A DNA stretch of 64,000 nt from Chrysomallon squamiferum (Eukaryota; Mollusca; Gastropoda; Neomphalida; Peltospiridae): the NCBI GenBank assembly GCA_012295275.1, contig CM022665.1:7885976-7949975 (forward strand). The letters run 5' to 3'. A program made the translations under genes and the position numbers. The notes under the pieces are model-generated. The model worked only from the letters and a program-made list of their open reading frames with translations, did not search any database and was not told the origin of the DNA. Of the stretch, positions 1 to 14,166 are shown piece after piece. Position 1 is the first letter of the stretch. Each line of letters opens with the position of its first letter.

Positions 1-126
1 GTTTATGATCCTGAAAACGAGTTTATTTGGCCGTTTATTGCGATAATTGTGCAAACAAAATAATCGTCTCTGTCTAGGAGCACCAGGAATATCATGTTCA
101 AGTAAGTTCAACAAGCTGACAGCCAT
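1..126 (-). CDS. Possible first exon of a divergent neighbour, open to the window edge (partial)
   Basis: On the minus strand an ATG at 126-124 with A at -3 and G at +4 opens 42 codons that run off the left edge without a stop. They begin MAVSLLNLLEHDIPGAPRQ. The next stop upstream is only four codons away, so the ATG would be the true start. The surrounding 260 bases hold about 13 CpG dinucleotides, far more than typical stretches here, which fits a promoter and first exon. I do not recognise the protein. At this base composition 42 open codons alone is not significant, so the call rests on the combination of start context and CpG content. Confidence 0.3.
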   Translation of the reverse strand, partial: MAVSLLNLLEHDIPGAPRQRRLFCLHNYRNKRPNKLVFRIIN

Positions 127-260
127 GTTTCACGTTCGGAGCTGAGTTGTTTGTCCGAAAATTAACCACGTGATAGGGCGTTACTAAATTTAGCAATGAG
201 TTCAAGAAGTGTCACGTTGGTGCACCTACAATTCGTACAAGCGCTATTATGATAGTTCGG
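1..260. promoter_or_regulatory. CpG-rich segment, candidate promoter
   Basis: About 13 CpG sites fall in 260 bases, against a CpG-poor background. A palindromic E-box CACGTG sits at 167-172. Sequence right of 260 returns to AT-rich low CpG. It may serve a leftward gene starting at 126; a rightward transcript is also possible but has no visible exon. Confidence 0.35.
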
Positions 261-3200
261 CTCCCAGATAATATTAACTATTGTTATATACAGATTGTCC
301 ATACTAATTTATAGCAACTAAATAATAATAATTTAAAGACTAACGATGATGTATTTCTAGTTTATGCTTGTAATAGTTTTAATCCATTTTTTGACCACAT
401 TATTAACTTGTACTAAAACCACCTATAAAATCAGTCAAATTAAACTTCTTTGGCTAAAATTTAGCCTGAATTAAGTGTTTAAACTACTGTATACGTGTAT
501 TACATAAGTACATAAAGCCATATGATAATTTCTAAGAAAGACAAGAGGAAAACATTAAATGTATGTGTGTACATGTGTCGTGTGTATGTGACATGTGAAT
601 GCACACTTGTGTTTATATATTTAAGTTACATGTTGCTCACAATTGTTTTGTTTTCTTCCACTGTAAATGATTGTAGAAACCAGTACTGACAGGTAGAAAA
701 ATAGATGAATAGATGGATCTCAGAAATTAAAACAGCTGTGAAAAACAGAAATACCTTTTAAACAGTATAGCTATCTGCATATTATTATTATTTTTTTTTT
801 TTTAAATTCTTTGCGAGGCAGCATAGACAGTATGTATATGTAATTATTTCTTAACTGTTTACATCACTTCCCCGCAAAGTAATTTCAGTAGTTAGGCTTG
901 TATCTGTCACATTACTGTAATTATGTTATAATAATTACTATGTGAAATGCAGTTTCGTGTAAGTCTGCTGAGCAAATACATCATCAAAAGTTAATTGTTT
1001 ATGATGCAAGACAACTGAGAAAACCTGAAAGAATATAAGCGAGAGAGAGAGAAAAATGTTTTATAAATGTTAACAATTTTAAAAAGACTGAAGTTGTTAA
1101 TAAACAAATGTTTTTGTTATTGTTGTTGTTGTTCATGAATGTTGAGACAAACATGTATAAGTTAAGAATTGAAAGTAAAAAAGATGATTTAGATTTCAGT
1201 TATCAATTTTCTTTCCTTATACTTTAAATCATTTGTGTGAACATAACAGTTATTTTATACGAGTTAGCAAAGAGATGAAAGCGGGATTTCAAAAACGAAG
1301 GAATGTCATCCATTCTGGGGTTATTTCAAAGAAAAGACAGCCAAAAATGTACCACAAATATTTTTTCCCACTGGAGTTGGTGTTTTGTTTGGAGAAAGGT
1401 TTTTGTCGTTGTTTAAAGAGTTGGGGAAAAGGGGGTGTTTTTCCAACATTTATGTTCATTGTAAAAATAAGATAAAGTTTATTTTTAAACTCGAGAAAAT
1501 CAGCCATGATTTGAAAACTAATTATATTTGAACATGGAAAATCTGTATAGCTATATATTAACTAGAGGCAAATTGGTCTGACTTCCTACTTTAGGTAAGA
1601 GAGTGCTGCTTTTCAGGACCCTGCCCCACCTCAAGCAAGACTTTAACTTGTCCTTCTTTTGGAACTTGTCTAAAAATAATAAAATAAAATAACCTTTATA
1701 GATAAGTGACAAAATACTACTTTTTACTTCTGCCCAGGCAGTGGCAATGCTGGAGCTTGAAGTTTATATCTATAACAATTTCTCAGACAAGTGCACAGCC
1801 ATATACAAAAAAAACATTTCTTACCAACAGAATATGGCAAGTAAAGAGGCTCAATACAAAAAAAACCCAGCCAATACGGATGTCTATGGCAAGTAGGATA
1901 CTTCCTTTAATATATAAAGTAAGTTGATTTTGCCACAGATAAATATTAATTTATTTCTGTTCTCTATTTATAGTCATTAGTGTGTGAATGAATGAATCAC
2001 GTACGTAACATACACAGTGTATTTTAAAATAATAATAATAACAAAAAACACAGAATTTGTTTTAGTTTTATTTGAAACAATGATGAAAACAAAAATAAAT
2101 AAATAAACTAAATAAATCTTTAAAAGTTGACTGCAGTGTTTTCCTTGCAAAATTCTGTTAAGGGGAGGTAAATCCTGAAGGTGTATTACTATGTTTGCAT
2201 TGTTGTGACTATTCCTTTTGACTAGTTCAGTGCGAATATTTATTTTGTATAAAACTTTATTTCTGTTTCCTGCTAAACATTAACGCATGCATTTGATTAT
2301 ATAATTATTTCGAAACAAATTTATTTTACTGAACAACGAAAGAAAGTAAATCAAATTTGTGTTCTGTTAGACATCCCTGTCTGATTACCTTGGAATTAGC
2401 ATGTCTATGATTGTTATTAAAAAGAATTATATGATATTAGGTATAACAGCCTTTCACTACTAATAAAATAATTTGTACTGTGTCAACATTCTTACTTAAA
2501 TTTAAAATATCCAGTTATAAACATCTGAATCAGTTAAATGTGAAAACAATTTTTCTATTTCACTATGAATTGAAATGATAGAAATACTGTACTGAAATAC
2601 TGCAGACTGGCATATTTGATGGTAAATCGATTTAAACAACATTTCTGATAAGAGTAGTTTGATAGGATTATATCTGTCAGTTTGGTATTCTGTATAGCTA
2701 ACTTAGTATCTCTTTTCCAAAATATACACATCCATGTTTATTTTCTTATCAGATTGCCAACATTCTATATAATATATTCACAATGGTATAATATTAAAAC
2801 GTGGGACCCTTATAGCAATTTTCGTAAATTTAATAGAATGTGATTCAATATATTTTGGCAAACATCTCTTTATATAGAGGTGTAGATTAAATAAACACAG
2901 TTTTAAATAAAAGTTTATTAGAAAACATAGAAAATTACTATTATTTTAATCAAAATTCATTTTTTATACTATCCTAACATTTTGCCACAAAATATGCATG
3001 AAAACTATTTGTGCTTGAGATTCCAGATTTGGAATATATATATATTTAGAAACAAACACTACAAAATGACACGTCTCCTTACCTGGATAGTGTATAATAT
3101 AAATTTGATTATAAAAAGATAATCGCTTTAATCAGTTTGACTTTAGATAATATAAAATAATTTCTGATAACCAATATTTAACTTCACAACTTTTTTCTAT

Positions 3201-6200
3201 TACATCAGTCTCATGGCAATATATAGCTTTTTTGTTTATGTGCCTTTATGAAATATTTGTTTGTTGCTTGGCTTTGCAGCAGAATCATTACATTGTGCTA
3301 ATCATATAGCATTTAATCAGATGCAGGTGTATCTAGAACTACAAACTATAAGTCAATGCTATAAGTCAAAACGGTTAATTCATCACATTCTGTATGTACA
3401 TATGAAAGTACTGGTTTAAAAAAAACATATGGTGTAGGGAAGCATGAAAGTTCTGTGGTCTGGTATTTGTTGAAAACGATGGCTCAAAGACCACCATGCA
3501 GTTAAGTTATGTAGACCTACTGAGGTAGAATGTATGGCATGGAAAAACCAGCCTCAATTCTGATATCACCTTTCATAGATCTAAGTCCACCTGATTTCTC
3601 AAGTTTCAGTTTCACAGAATCTATCTTTTTTTGTGTGTGAATTATAATAAGTTACCAGAATAATTTATTTCATAGGTCTTTAATGATTATCCTCTATTTC
3701 AGCCAAAATTTGGTATCTGATTTTTTCAAACATACAGCACATATTTCTTTATAAGAACAATGAATAGAAAATTATATATTATTAATTACTAATAAAAGAA
3801 GACAAGATGGCACCAGTGGATTTATTTTCAGCATTTTTAACCAAACAGTAAATTATTTCCCTTTCAGTTTTATTCTTTTACTCAGATTATGAGTGTTATG
3901 ACATCCATTAAAATAAACATAAAATTATTCTACAGTTGTTAATGGAAGTATTAATTAAAAATAAGATTATTTAGAAAGCCATGTAAATCATATTTCAAAC
4001 TAAATTTGGCAAACAGAATTGCTGAGTCTTTTGATTTATTTTGTCACTCCATTATTCATGAATCAAGTATTTGTATCAATTCAGAAACTTTGGAAATATC
4101 TTTTTTAATATTGTTTCCTGAGTACTTTCCAGTATTTTTGTTTAGTTTATTTTCCACCACCAGTTTTATAGAAAAAAATAGACAAATCATTGCCAATTCT
4201 TTTGTGAAAGTTAAAAAAAACAAATCTCACAAAGAAACTTCCACAGCTAACTGCTTGGTCAGAGGTCTGTTTAACAAGTATACTGTATAAAAAAGGAGAA
4301 ATAAGGAAATTTAATTATTTGGTACATAAACAACACTGATAATGAATTTGTCTTACAGTAAGTTCCCAGTAAGGTGTCTGAACTGTGAGGTATATGTCAA
4401 CTGTAAGGTAGTAAATTCTATTTTATCTCCCTCACTGAAGAGGGTCCAGGGGAGGACAACTCCTCATATGCCACTAGTGATTAACATAGCAAACAACAAA
4501 TAAGAAAATGCCCAGTAGATAATAAGGTGATGAGGAGATGTGTCAAGCTATACAGAGCTCTTCATAGGGTTTTATTACTCATTTACACATTAACTAGCCT
4601 ACCATTTGATAATTTGATACAAACCAAAGTTCGGAGAAATGTTTGCTGTTATGTAACAAACTACTCCAAATAAAATCTCTGGTTCAAATCTTTAATTTGT
4701 CAGTAAGTGTCTACTAAAATTATTTTTCATTACATCAGTGTATTTAAATTAAATGAAACAAGCAACAACGGGGTAATTTTATTTTTTATTAAGTGAAGGA
4801 AAAAATAGAAAAGAAAATGACTTGAAAAAATATTCATAATGATATACTGAAGAATTACCAATAGCTATATGTTAATTTTATCTTCATATTTTAGAAGAAG
4901 AATTTGTATAAAATAAAATAAAAACATGCTTACAGTGCAAATAAAAGTGCACACAGAAAGACTACTTGTTCTGTGTAGGTGGGATGAAAATCAAATATGA
5001 GATACGAACTAGTGGTGCTAATCATCAGGATGGGACCAAAACATACATCAGATAAAAAATGGACAGATGTGTCAGTGTGTATCTGCAACTGATGAAGTGT
5101 ATTTACAGAAATAACAACTTTATAGATATGTTAACTTGTGGATGTGCCAGTTCAGAGTTTATTTACTGTTTGAGTTATGGAAGGTCCACATTCTTTAAGC
5201 CAATCCTTTTAATAAAATCTTATAATTACAAGTCTTAACTGATAGGATGTAGGTATGCCGTCATATTAATGACCATTACTGATTCAGGGTTGCTTTAAAA
5301 ATAAGTATTATCTAAACATTGCCATTTACATTTTAACATACTCATTACAATTAAACAAAATTAATTATAATAATTTTTAAACATTTCTTAAACTGAAAAT
5401 ATTTTGTAATGTCTAAAGCTTTGAACATAAACAAATTATTTGGAAACAAAGTGACATTCTAACTCAGTAACTGATTCCTAAGTTTCAAATCTAAACTTAC
5501 CACCTGTGAGAAACATATAGAAGAACTCTTGCTGCTTGTCATGTAGAAGCTGCCCATCATGTTGTGACAACAGATTCAGAGGTGTCTTTAAATAAATAAA
5601 AACTTTTCAACCTTAGTAGTATTTCTCAACTTATAACTTAACATTCTCAAAAGGGGCCACAGAGTGAATTATGTGAGAAGAGGATTTTTTTGTCTGTTCA
5701 TTTTGTATCCTTGTTTGACAGAGGGCCTTGGAACCAGTGAAGAGCTTCTAAAAGAGCTGTAGCCACTAAAAAGACTGTCATGACCAAAAGTAATTTAAAC
5801 TCAAGATTTACTACTGCAGTAGAAAAACTAAAATATTACGCAGTGCCACATAACAAAAGTGAAGACAAATATTTATAAAACCAAAAATAAAACTGCATGA
5901 TAAACATTCTCCTAGTGAAAACAATTCTTATTCTTTTTTTGCTCTTTTTTTCCCCCCCAACAACTAAAAAGTAAACTTTTAATCATTTCTTCAGACTGAA
6001 AAATAATTGTGAATAAACACAAGAGATAATGAGAAAACAGTCTCAAGGAAATTACTTCTGAACAGAATAGTCATTGTGGATGAAATTACTGTCTGTGACT
6101 TTAATGTCAAGGGTTTTATTGTTATGGGTCATAATATTTATGATATCTGAAGAATATTTTACAAGTGAAAAACATTCATCAGTCTCTATATGAAATAAAA

Positions 6201-6325
6201 ATGGAACTATCTAATAAACTATTGCTAACTAGACATCATTAAGCTTACTGGTTTCAATAAAGACTGTTTTATTAGATGTAACAAGTAATAAAGGAAATAA
6301 CCAGCTAAAAAAAATTTCATTTCAA

Positions 6326-6326
<1 letters not shown>

Positions 6327-6366
<40 letters not shown>
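6327..6366 (+). repeat. (TG)n microsatellite
   Basis: Twenty uninterrupted TG units. Confidence 0.98.
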
Positions 6367-6367
<1 letters not shown>

Positions 6368-9300
6368 CACTCACAAAAAAAAAAATGTGTATAAATGATT
6401 GATCAGATAAATTATTATTGCTATATGTTGAAGAAGCTGGAAGAAGATGTAAATGTTTAAATAATAAATTCTTTTTTTCTTTTGTTTAACCTGCAGCTAT
6501 TCTTTATTGTTATTTATTACAATACTCTGGCTGTGGTCTGCAGTTTTGTAAAAATATGATAATAATAAATATTAACTAAATAATAACAATCTGTGTCAAG
6601 AAACAACAAACATTTCTAACTAAGCTGGAGTACAAACTCTTTTATTTTCTATAACAAAAAATTGTTCAGTTTCTTTGCTACATTAATCATAGAAATGAGC
6701 ATAACACCAAGTCAAAATTGCCTGCAAAAGATAACCAAAACAAAATGTCTCAGACAAATAAATTTTATTTTGGATGTACATTTTGTTTTTTGTTTTTTTT
6801 ATCTCAGACATTTCAATACAAAAATCAATCAGTAAGATACAATAACTCAGTTAAGCCTAAAATTAACTAATATGATTTATTTCTAGATAAAACAATTTTT
6901 TAATTTTTTTTAGTAACATTAATATAATTTTAACCAAAACATTTTATTGCTAGTCCTTTGAAATGTTTGTTAACTCAGTAAAGGCAAAAAAAAAAAAAAT
7001 TAATCAATTTTAATTTGTTGCTTAGACAACAATTGTAACTAATTAAAGGATTGAAATGACATAAAAAAAATCTAGCTATATCTTCCTGTGTTATCCATCA
7101 CAATCAATCCATGCATGAAACACAAATACTTAATTCAAGTCAATTTTATGATTACTTCTTGATGCAGAGCAATAAAAACTAAATTGAATCTACTGCACTT
7201 TCACAGTGGGTTTAAAAAAAAAAAAAAAAATCAATTTGATTCTCCTTCCATTACGAATTAAATGAAACTTTTTTCTTGCAAAAAAAAAAACAAGAGGCGA
7301 CCATGAAGAGCCACATTTCTGCCAATGGATAAGAACATTTACCAAAGAGGCAGCAATGGTAGAGATCAATAAAACATAGAAGGATTGAGATATTACACAA
7401 GGGAAGCACTATGTACTGAGAACTAGACAAATTTGTCAGTTTTCATAGAAAATGATGGAACATCTCTGAGGTCATGCTTTTGTCAGTTTGGGGCACTTTT
7501 TCGGTGCCACTTTGTTAGTTAGTGGTACATTAAATCTGGCTAACTCTGTAGACAGTTTGATCAGAAAAGAATCAATTCCTGACTCTCTGATTACACACTG
7601 AAAATAATTTTATGTTAAGTGCCTTTTCTGAAAGTTGATATTACACATTAAAAATCACAATGCAGTTGCTGTTTGCTCAACTCAGAAATTTGAAACTAAA
7701 ATTGATGAAATTTATCATTTAGTTGTGATTATATACTCATTTATATCCAGACTGGCTTAGAAACCATTGTCATAAAATTATAACAACTTAAAGATTCATC
7801 GATAAAATATTAAATTAGTTTAATCTAATGTTTATTCCATTAAATTTCAAACTGTTCAGTTTGTTACACATTATTCATTCAGTTAGCTGGGGGGAGGGTA
7901 TTGTTGTGTTTTCAGCCGTAATCCTTACTAATATGTTTATTTATGTAATATGACTGAGTTATCAGTGACACAAAAGTTATCAATAGATCAACATCAATTT
8001 CACGAATACATAAATGTTTTTAAAAAAAACACTACAGTTTTATTTTGAAAACATTAAGCAATGTAAAATTTATTTTCATGCTTATACATTTTTACAATCA
8101 TCATTTAAGTTGGTCAAAAAAAATGATGATGATGATGATGGTTACTTTTTAAGATGCTTTCTGAAATATTCCTACAGTAAATTTAAATTTTCATTATATG
8201 TTTTAATTTTTAATTTTTTTTTAATTCTTTCTTTTACAAGAATACATATGAGAAACGCTGACACAAGAACAATTTAATCTGCAGTACATATCAGACAGTG
8301 GTATAAAAAAAATAATAACTGAATTTGTAGTTAAAACCAATCTTCTGTTGTTGTATTCAAGGTTGACACTGGTGGTAGAAAATCTATAATACTGAATACA
8401 GAAATAATTTTCTTTATAATAATTTAAAACAATTGCTAACATCAGTGTTAATCTCCAGACTGAACAAAGTGATGAATGTTCAAAAATAAATATATCAGCA
8501 GCCACAGATTATCTTTCAATTTACAAGAATTTAACATCCACTTTATCTTGCTTGATTAATTGGGTATCATGTTGCTCTTAGCCTTTCTTTACAAGTCTTC
8601 TATTCTTAATCAAAAAAAAGTTGTCATCTTAGTTTTCATAGAACAAATACCGAGAAACATGGTAACAGATTTTACTAATATGTCTACACATATGACATTA
8701 TTTGTATGCATAAATATGTACAGAAGATAAATGTTTAGTCAAATTTACAGTTTTTGTTTCAAATTATTTGCATTAAAAAGTTAGATTCAGTGTTCTGGAA
8801 AAAGGGATCACTGTCACCATGAAAGATATAACTTTCATAAACAAATACATTTCCTTGTCAAGAAGAAAATATTTGGTCTGGAAGAAATAGGTACATAAAT
8901 CTCAGATTTATGAAATGTTTGGAAAATACTCCTGTAACATCTTTTAAAACCATAATGGCATCATTTTTAAAATAATAATATAAATTTTATGTCTGTACGT
9001 GACCTTACACAGTCAGTCTTCTTAATGAATAGTAAACGTTCTATAAATTCTGCTTATTGCTTATAAGGTAAGATGAAAAAAAAAATGCAATTTCACATCT
9101 TTTTAAGTCACTTCTGTTACCGTGTCAGATATAGGGAACAAACAATATTTCAGAAGTGACAAAGAAAACAATCTAATTGACAAAACATTTCCTTAAAAAA
9201 TGTGTGGTATTCAGCTCATCAATTGTGTTTTTAAATTAAAAACTAACAATAATTAAACTGCAAAACTTTTAATTTCTCTAAATCTCTAAAGCTGAATATT

Positions 9301-9950
9301 TTTGTTACTCAGTCACAAAACAAATTTAATCAGCTTTATTTTTAATCCCATTTCAGATATTTTATATTTCCTATCAATATGTATCATTTAAATAGTTTCC
9401 ATGCCAATCAGTCATTATATTTTAAACAAGAAGTTTTCTTCTTCAACATTGAGCAAGATGTCTTTTACATTAACAATTCTCCAGATAAAAGTTTTTCAAA
9501 TACAAATTCTACCAACAAGACCAGAACATACCAGTGAAAAAGTTAAGCCATATGATGAGATTTTTATCAGAGATTATTTGTAGTACTTTCTATATTAAGA
9601 ACTGACGTATACACATTTACACACACAGTCACACACACAGGAATACTAGTATACTGTATAATAATATATGAAAATGTGCATACATATATACAAATATATA
9701 TATAGTTATACATAAAATACATATACATATACATAAACATACAAACATGCATATACTTACATACTTACCTACAGAAAGACAGACAAACAGACATGTATAC
9801 AGACAGTGGAAGACCTACATATTGAAGGCCATTCAAAATCAGCAATGAGGTCTGAGTAACCACTTTTATCTTCTTCAAAGGGCTTGTTCCATGACATATC
9901 ACCATCACTTTTTGGTATTGTATCCACCCACACACCCTAAAAAAAAATAT

Positions 9951-10050
9951 TTTTTGATTATTTGTTATAAACTTTTTTTGATTATTTGTTATAAACTTTT
10001 TTTGATTATTTTTTATAAACTTTTTAAAATGATTTTTTATAAACTTTTTA
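9951..10050 (+). repeat. 24-25-bp minisatellite, about four units
   Basis: The unit TTGATTATTTGTTATAAACT plus four to five T is repeated with the later copies diverging. On the minus strand it reads as repeated K-F-I-T-N-N-Q-K, which explains the open frame there; this is a by-product of the 24-base period and not evidence of a protein. Confidence 0.9.
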
Positions 10051-10711
10051 CATGCACTAAAAGATAAATGGGTAAATACAGCAAAGAGAAGCAAACAATT
10101 CTTCAACATTTCAAGCGATAATACATACAATAAAAAAAAAAATCACTCTTTATATTAATAATAACCATGGGGGTGCGGGAGGGAATCTTTCCCGTTTGTT
10201 TTTATTTCACCCACAGCTTCTTTCATTTGGATTTAAGGGCCCTGATAACATACATCCATCCCTGTACACACACAAACATAGATAACTGGACTTATTAATA
10301 TACCCAATGCAATGCTCATCAATTAACTTTGACAATTGCTAACTGAAATGTGAACAATGCACACATCCCTTTATCTAATTCAGTTCTGCACTATCACCAA
10401 CATTACATGTTCTCACACATCAGTTTTAATTAGAAAAGCACCAAGTAAAATCTGTTCATCTTTAATTACACTATTATTACACGATGTTGGTTGATAAATG
10501 TTGTTTTTTTTTAACTTCAGTCATTTTACCAATAACTGTCTTTAAAAAATAAACGTGTCTTTTATTAAAAACATCTTTATTTCTTTTTAAAAATGCATAC
10601 TAGACAATACACCATCACGTTATCGTTATGTATTACAATTAATTTTAGATCATCATAAAACTTTTATTTTAAAATTCAAATCTACCAATTATTCCAACTA
10701 TGTTTTTACAG

Positions 10712-10920
10712 TTCTACAAATGGAAGCGAGAAAAACGAGAAAAACAATTTCATTCATAACACTGTCTATGCTCGTCCTGTGCAGTAGCCGTGGTCTAATT
10801 TTGGTGGAACGTGAAACCTAAGAACAGAAGCAAGGGGTGCTGTGGCATCAAAACTATCGTAGTGGAAGTCAAAATTAACCGAGTGTGGAGCTCTTCTCAC
10901 CACTGCTACTGTATGTCAAG
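10712..10920. other. GC- and CpG-richer island bounded by splice-like sites
   Basis: The 209-bp island (GC about 45%, seven CpG) is preceded on the plus strand by the acceptor-like TATGTTTTTACAG and followed by the donor-like AAG|GTGAAC, as expected for an internal non-coding exon. It could supply the upstream leader exon that the plus-strand gene seems to need. The minus strand instead has an open frame of about 50 codons behind an acceptor-like ACATACAG near 10907, ending in TAG. I cannot choose between these, and it may be neither. Confidence 0.25.
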
Positions 10921-13028
10921 GTGAACACAGGAACCAGTCTAATCAATTTTGGCAAATTTCAAAACACATAGTACCAATGTAATCTCAGTGCCAATTTATC
11001 ATTCTGCTTTCAAAACTGCTATCAGAGTTACTTCATTCTAGTTAAGCAGACGATTGTAGCAAAAACTGTAGCTAAAGAAATATAAATGTATTTTTAATAC
11101 ATATTATTTTGATTCCACCAAAGACGCAATTTGTTTGAGGAATACAGAGGCAAAGAATTTGAGGTAAATATTTTTAAACATGTATTTTTGTAAGAAAGAC
11201 ATTTTTTTACTGTTTCTGCAAATAGTGATTATATGTTATTTCTTCTTTTTTTTTTAAAAACACTCAGGAATGTAACTTACTATACAGTGTGTTAAATGCA
11301 GAATACTGTTATATTGAAAGTTGTTCTCTATTTACATTGATTTTGCCATTATGTTATATATTATTATTTAAGTTTAACTACATGTATTTTTTACCTCTTT
11401 GTATTAACTGTTCTAACACCCAATAGACAGATAAACAATTTTTTTATTTTTTTTTTAATTGTTTGTTTATTATCTCCTCTAATAATTTTATACAAAAAGA
11501 TGTATGTACTCTATATTTCTTTGGCTAAAACCATATCAGACAGTTTCGTATGTCATAACTTATTCCTGTTTAACTAGCATAACATCAAAGAACAGTTAAT
11601 TTTGTTGCTTTGCAGGAATCTTTTTTTACTCAATTTTTAAAGATTTGTTAACAGTTTTAATATAATTTTAATTCTAGTAAATATTTTCAGAACAAGATAA
11701 TTCTTAACTCAAGCATTTTATTTAAAGGATTCAGAAAGTGTATTGTAAAATACAAATGCTGAATATAAATCATTGCACTACTAATACACTGAGGTGTTAG
11801 GATTGCTGAATACATTACATGAACAGCAAAACCTGTGTCAGTGCACACTGATGTCATCATATTTTATTTATTAACATTATGAATACTGTTTTAAAAATTA
11901 GCATTATAAATCAAAGTATGTTGCACATATTGTTCCAAAGACATAATTGTAGGTGAAAATACTGAACTGAAAAAAGTATTTATTCATCACTGGACAGTCA
12001 CTGTCAGACTGTTTCTTTTGCCTTTGTTCTCCAGAACAGAAACTTTATTAACTATATTAACTTTTTTATTATTATTTAATTTTTTTATTTATTTAATTTT
12101 TTCCTTTTTTTTAAAGCAGAATCTGTAAAACTAGTATCAGAAAAACGTAACAGCATAAAATGCAAAATGTTCCTTTCAATATCTATCTAACCTACTAATC
12201 TTAATAATCTAAATGATTTGGCAGTTGCATTGCACCTTAGTAAAATAATATATGATATTTAGTATCTTTAAAAAATTGTTAATGTATGATATTACTATTG
12301 GGTTCTGATGCTACTAGATTCTTAGATCCACTTAATGTTAAGAGGGTATTATGAATGAATGAGACACATATTTGACCTGAGTTTGATATATCAAGTAAAA
12401 ATGTTCAGGCTTATATTTTATACATAAAATGGTTCTTTAGATTTACAAACATTAACTGATAAATGAACTACTGACAAGTTTTTCTTCTTCTTCTTCTTTT
12501 TTTTCTCATTTAGATTAATTTAATAATAAAATATATTTTAATATCTATGCATAAGACTGAAATATTTTATCAGCAAGCATTACATCTTACATTTAGTTAC
12601 CACCTGATTAAGCCATGTTCTGATATCAGTGTTTACAACATTTAATTTTTCTTATTTTTAAAACTATAAGATATCTCTGACTCACATCCTCAAAAATAAA
12701 CCAGATACATCAATGTAGGAATCAGAACAAGTTGCAGTCTTGCTATTTTCCTGTATCTCTCATGTCAGTGACCTGACCACTGTATAAGGTCCATTCATAA
12801 CACCCTCAGTTATCACAGCAATTAACCCATGTGGTGAGGCAGCTGATTGCAGAACTCACATAACAGCGTCTGTGTTATACCACAAAACAGGTGCCAGTCC
12901 AACACACAGATATATATATATATAAATGAGATAGTGTATTAGAATGTGGTACTTAACTATCAAACTAACACCACAAGATGTTACTACTGCATATCAAAAC
13001 TGATATTTATACAGACTTTTATAGATAT

Positions 13029-13030
<2 letters not shown>

Positions 13031-13067
<37 letters not shown>
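13031..13067 (+). repeat. (AC)n microsatellite
   Basis: Uninterrupted AC units over 37 bases. Confidence 0.98.
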
Positions 13068-13070
<3 letters not shown>

Positions 13071-14104
13071 GCAGACTTTAAAACCTGCTCCTGCAGAAGA
13101 CTGTTTGAACTATAAAGACATAAATGTTATATTTATATTCCTTTTTTAATTAATTTTTAGTTAAATGATAAAATATAAATAGCCTGTTGTTCTTAATTAC
13201 ATTATATATGAGATTAAAACTTATAAGATGCATGATTAATCTTAAATAATTATAAACTATATATTAATCCTGTTTCATCATCATTTTTTTTTTCTTAGTC
13301 ACACTGATATTTTCATTTAGATTTTGTTTGTAAATGTTGGTTTGTATAGTATAATTATATGTTTAAGTACATAAGTTGTATCTGTGTCTCTTTACAACAA
13401 CTACAGAATTAGTTAGCCAACCATTTTGAAAAAAGCCTATATACATTGAAAATTATTCTAAATAAACCATAATACATCCATTAAATAATCTGATATTGAT
13501 GAATCCATCTACCTTTTCATCAGTCCATCCATAACTGTATCAATCTGTATACTTGATAAAAAATAAAAACTTTAAATAAGTATTACATGGTTTCAGTGAA
13601 ATTCCAGAGTTCCACTGATAACAGTAACAAATACATGTACCAGATTTAATTTCATTCTGGGAATACAGCAATAAACACAAGGTGATCATTTTCATTTTAC
13701 GATGCCCTTCTAGACCTTTTATTCTGATTGACACACTCAGACCCTCAAATCCCTGCTTGTGATTCTCAGCAGCATGAACCATATTGGACAAAGTCAATTG
13801 TCCATGTAATTCCTGGCATTAGAGAGATCCAGTGTAACACATGTTGCTGGGTCTAGCCAGACAGCTGATGGATGCAAATGTTAATTGATGATCTACTGAA
13901 TTGCCAATAAAAGATCACAAATTGCACAACCATTGCAGAAAGATGAAACATAAAATAATTTAGTATCAGTTGTAAATTCCTTATACAGCCATAGAAATTG
14001 TTAAAAGGGTGAAGTCTGTTTATACTTATTATCATTTATTAATGAAAATTTTAGAAATGTTTCAAATAAAATTTATTAAATAATGTGATATGTGTGTTGT
14101 TTGT

Positions 14105-14166
14105 GAGTGTGTGTGTGTGTGTGTGTGTACGTATGTATGTATGTATGCATGTGTGTGTGTATGTGT
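14105..14166 (+). repeat. Compound (GT)n / (GTAT)n microsatellite
   Basis: A GT run, then GTAT units, then another GT run. Confidence 0.95.

Larger units (their letters stand above)
261..10700. other. AT-rich non-coding stretch with scattered simple repeats
   Basis: No confident gene is visible. The stretch contains poly-A/T runs, a (TG)n tract at 6327-6366, a short GAT repeat near 8126 and a 24-25-bp minisatellite at 9951-10050. Short GC-richer islands at about 1591-1669, 3530-3636, 5501-5585, 7478-7600 and 9819-9936 are open on the minus strand and have splice-like borders; they are treated under findings because each alone is at chance level. Confidence 0.6.

Noticed and set aside
5700-5752. 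Plus-strand mini-exon after TTGTTTGACAG
   Set aside because: Only about a dozen codons before a stop, with no partner exon in phase.
9567-9752. Minus-strand frame rich in Met, Tyr and Ile
   Set aside because: It is the translation of TATA/CATA-type simple repeat sequence.
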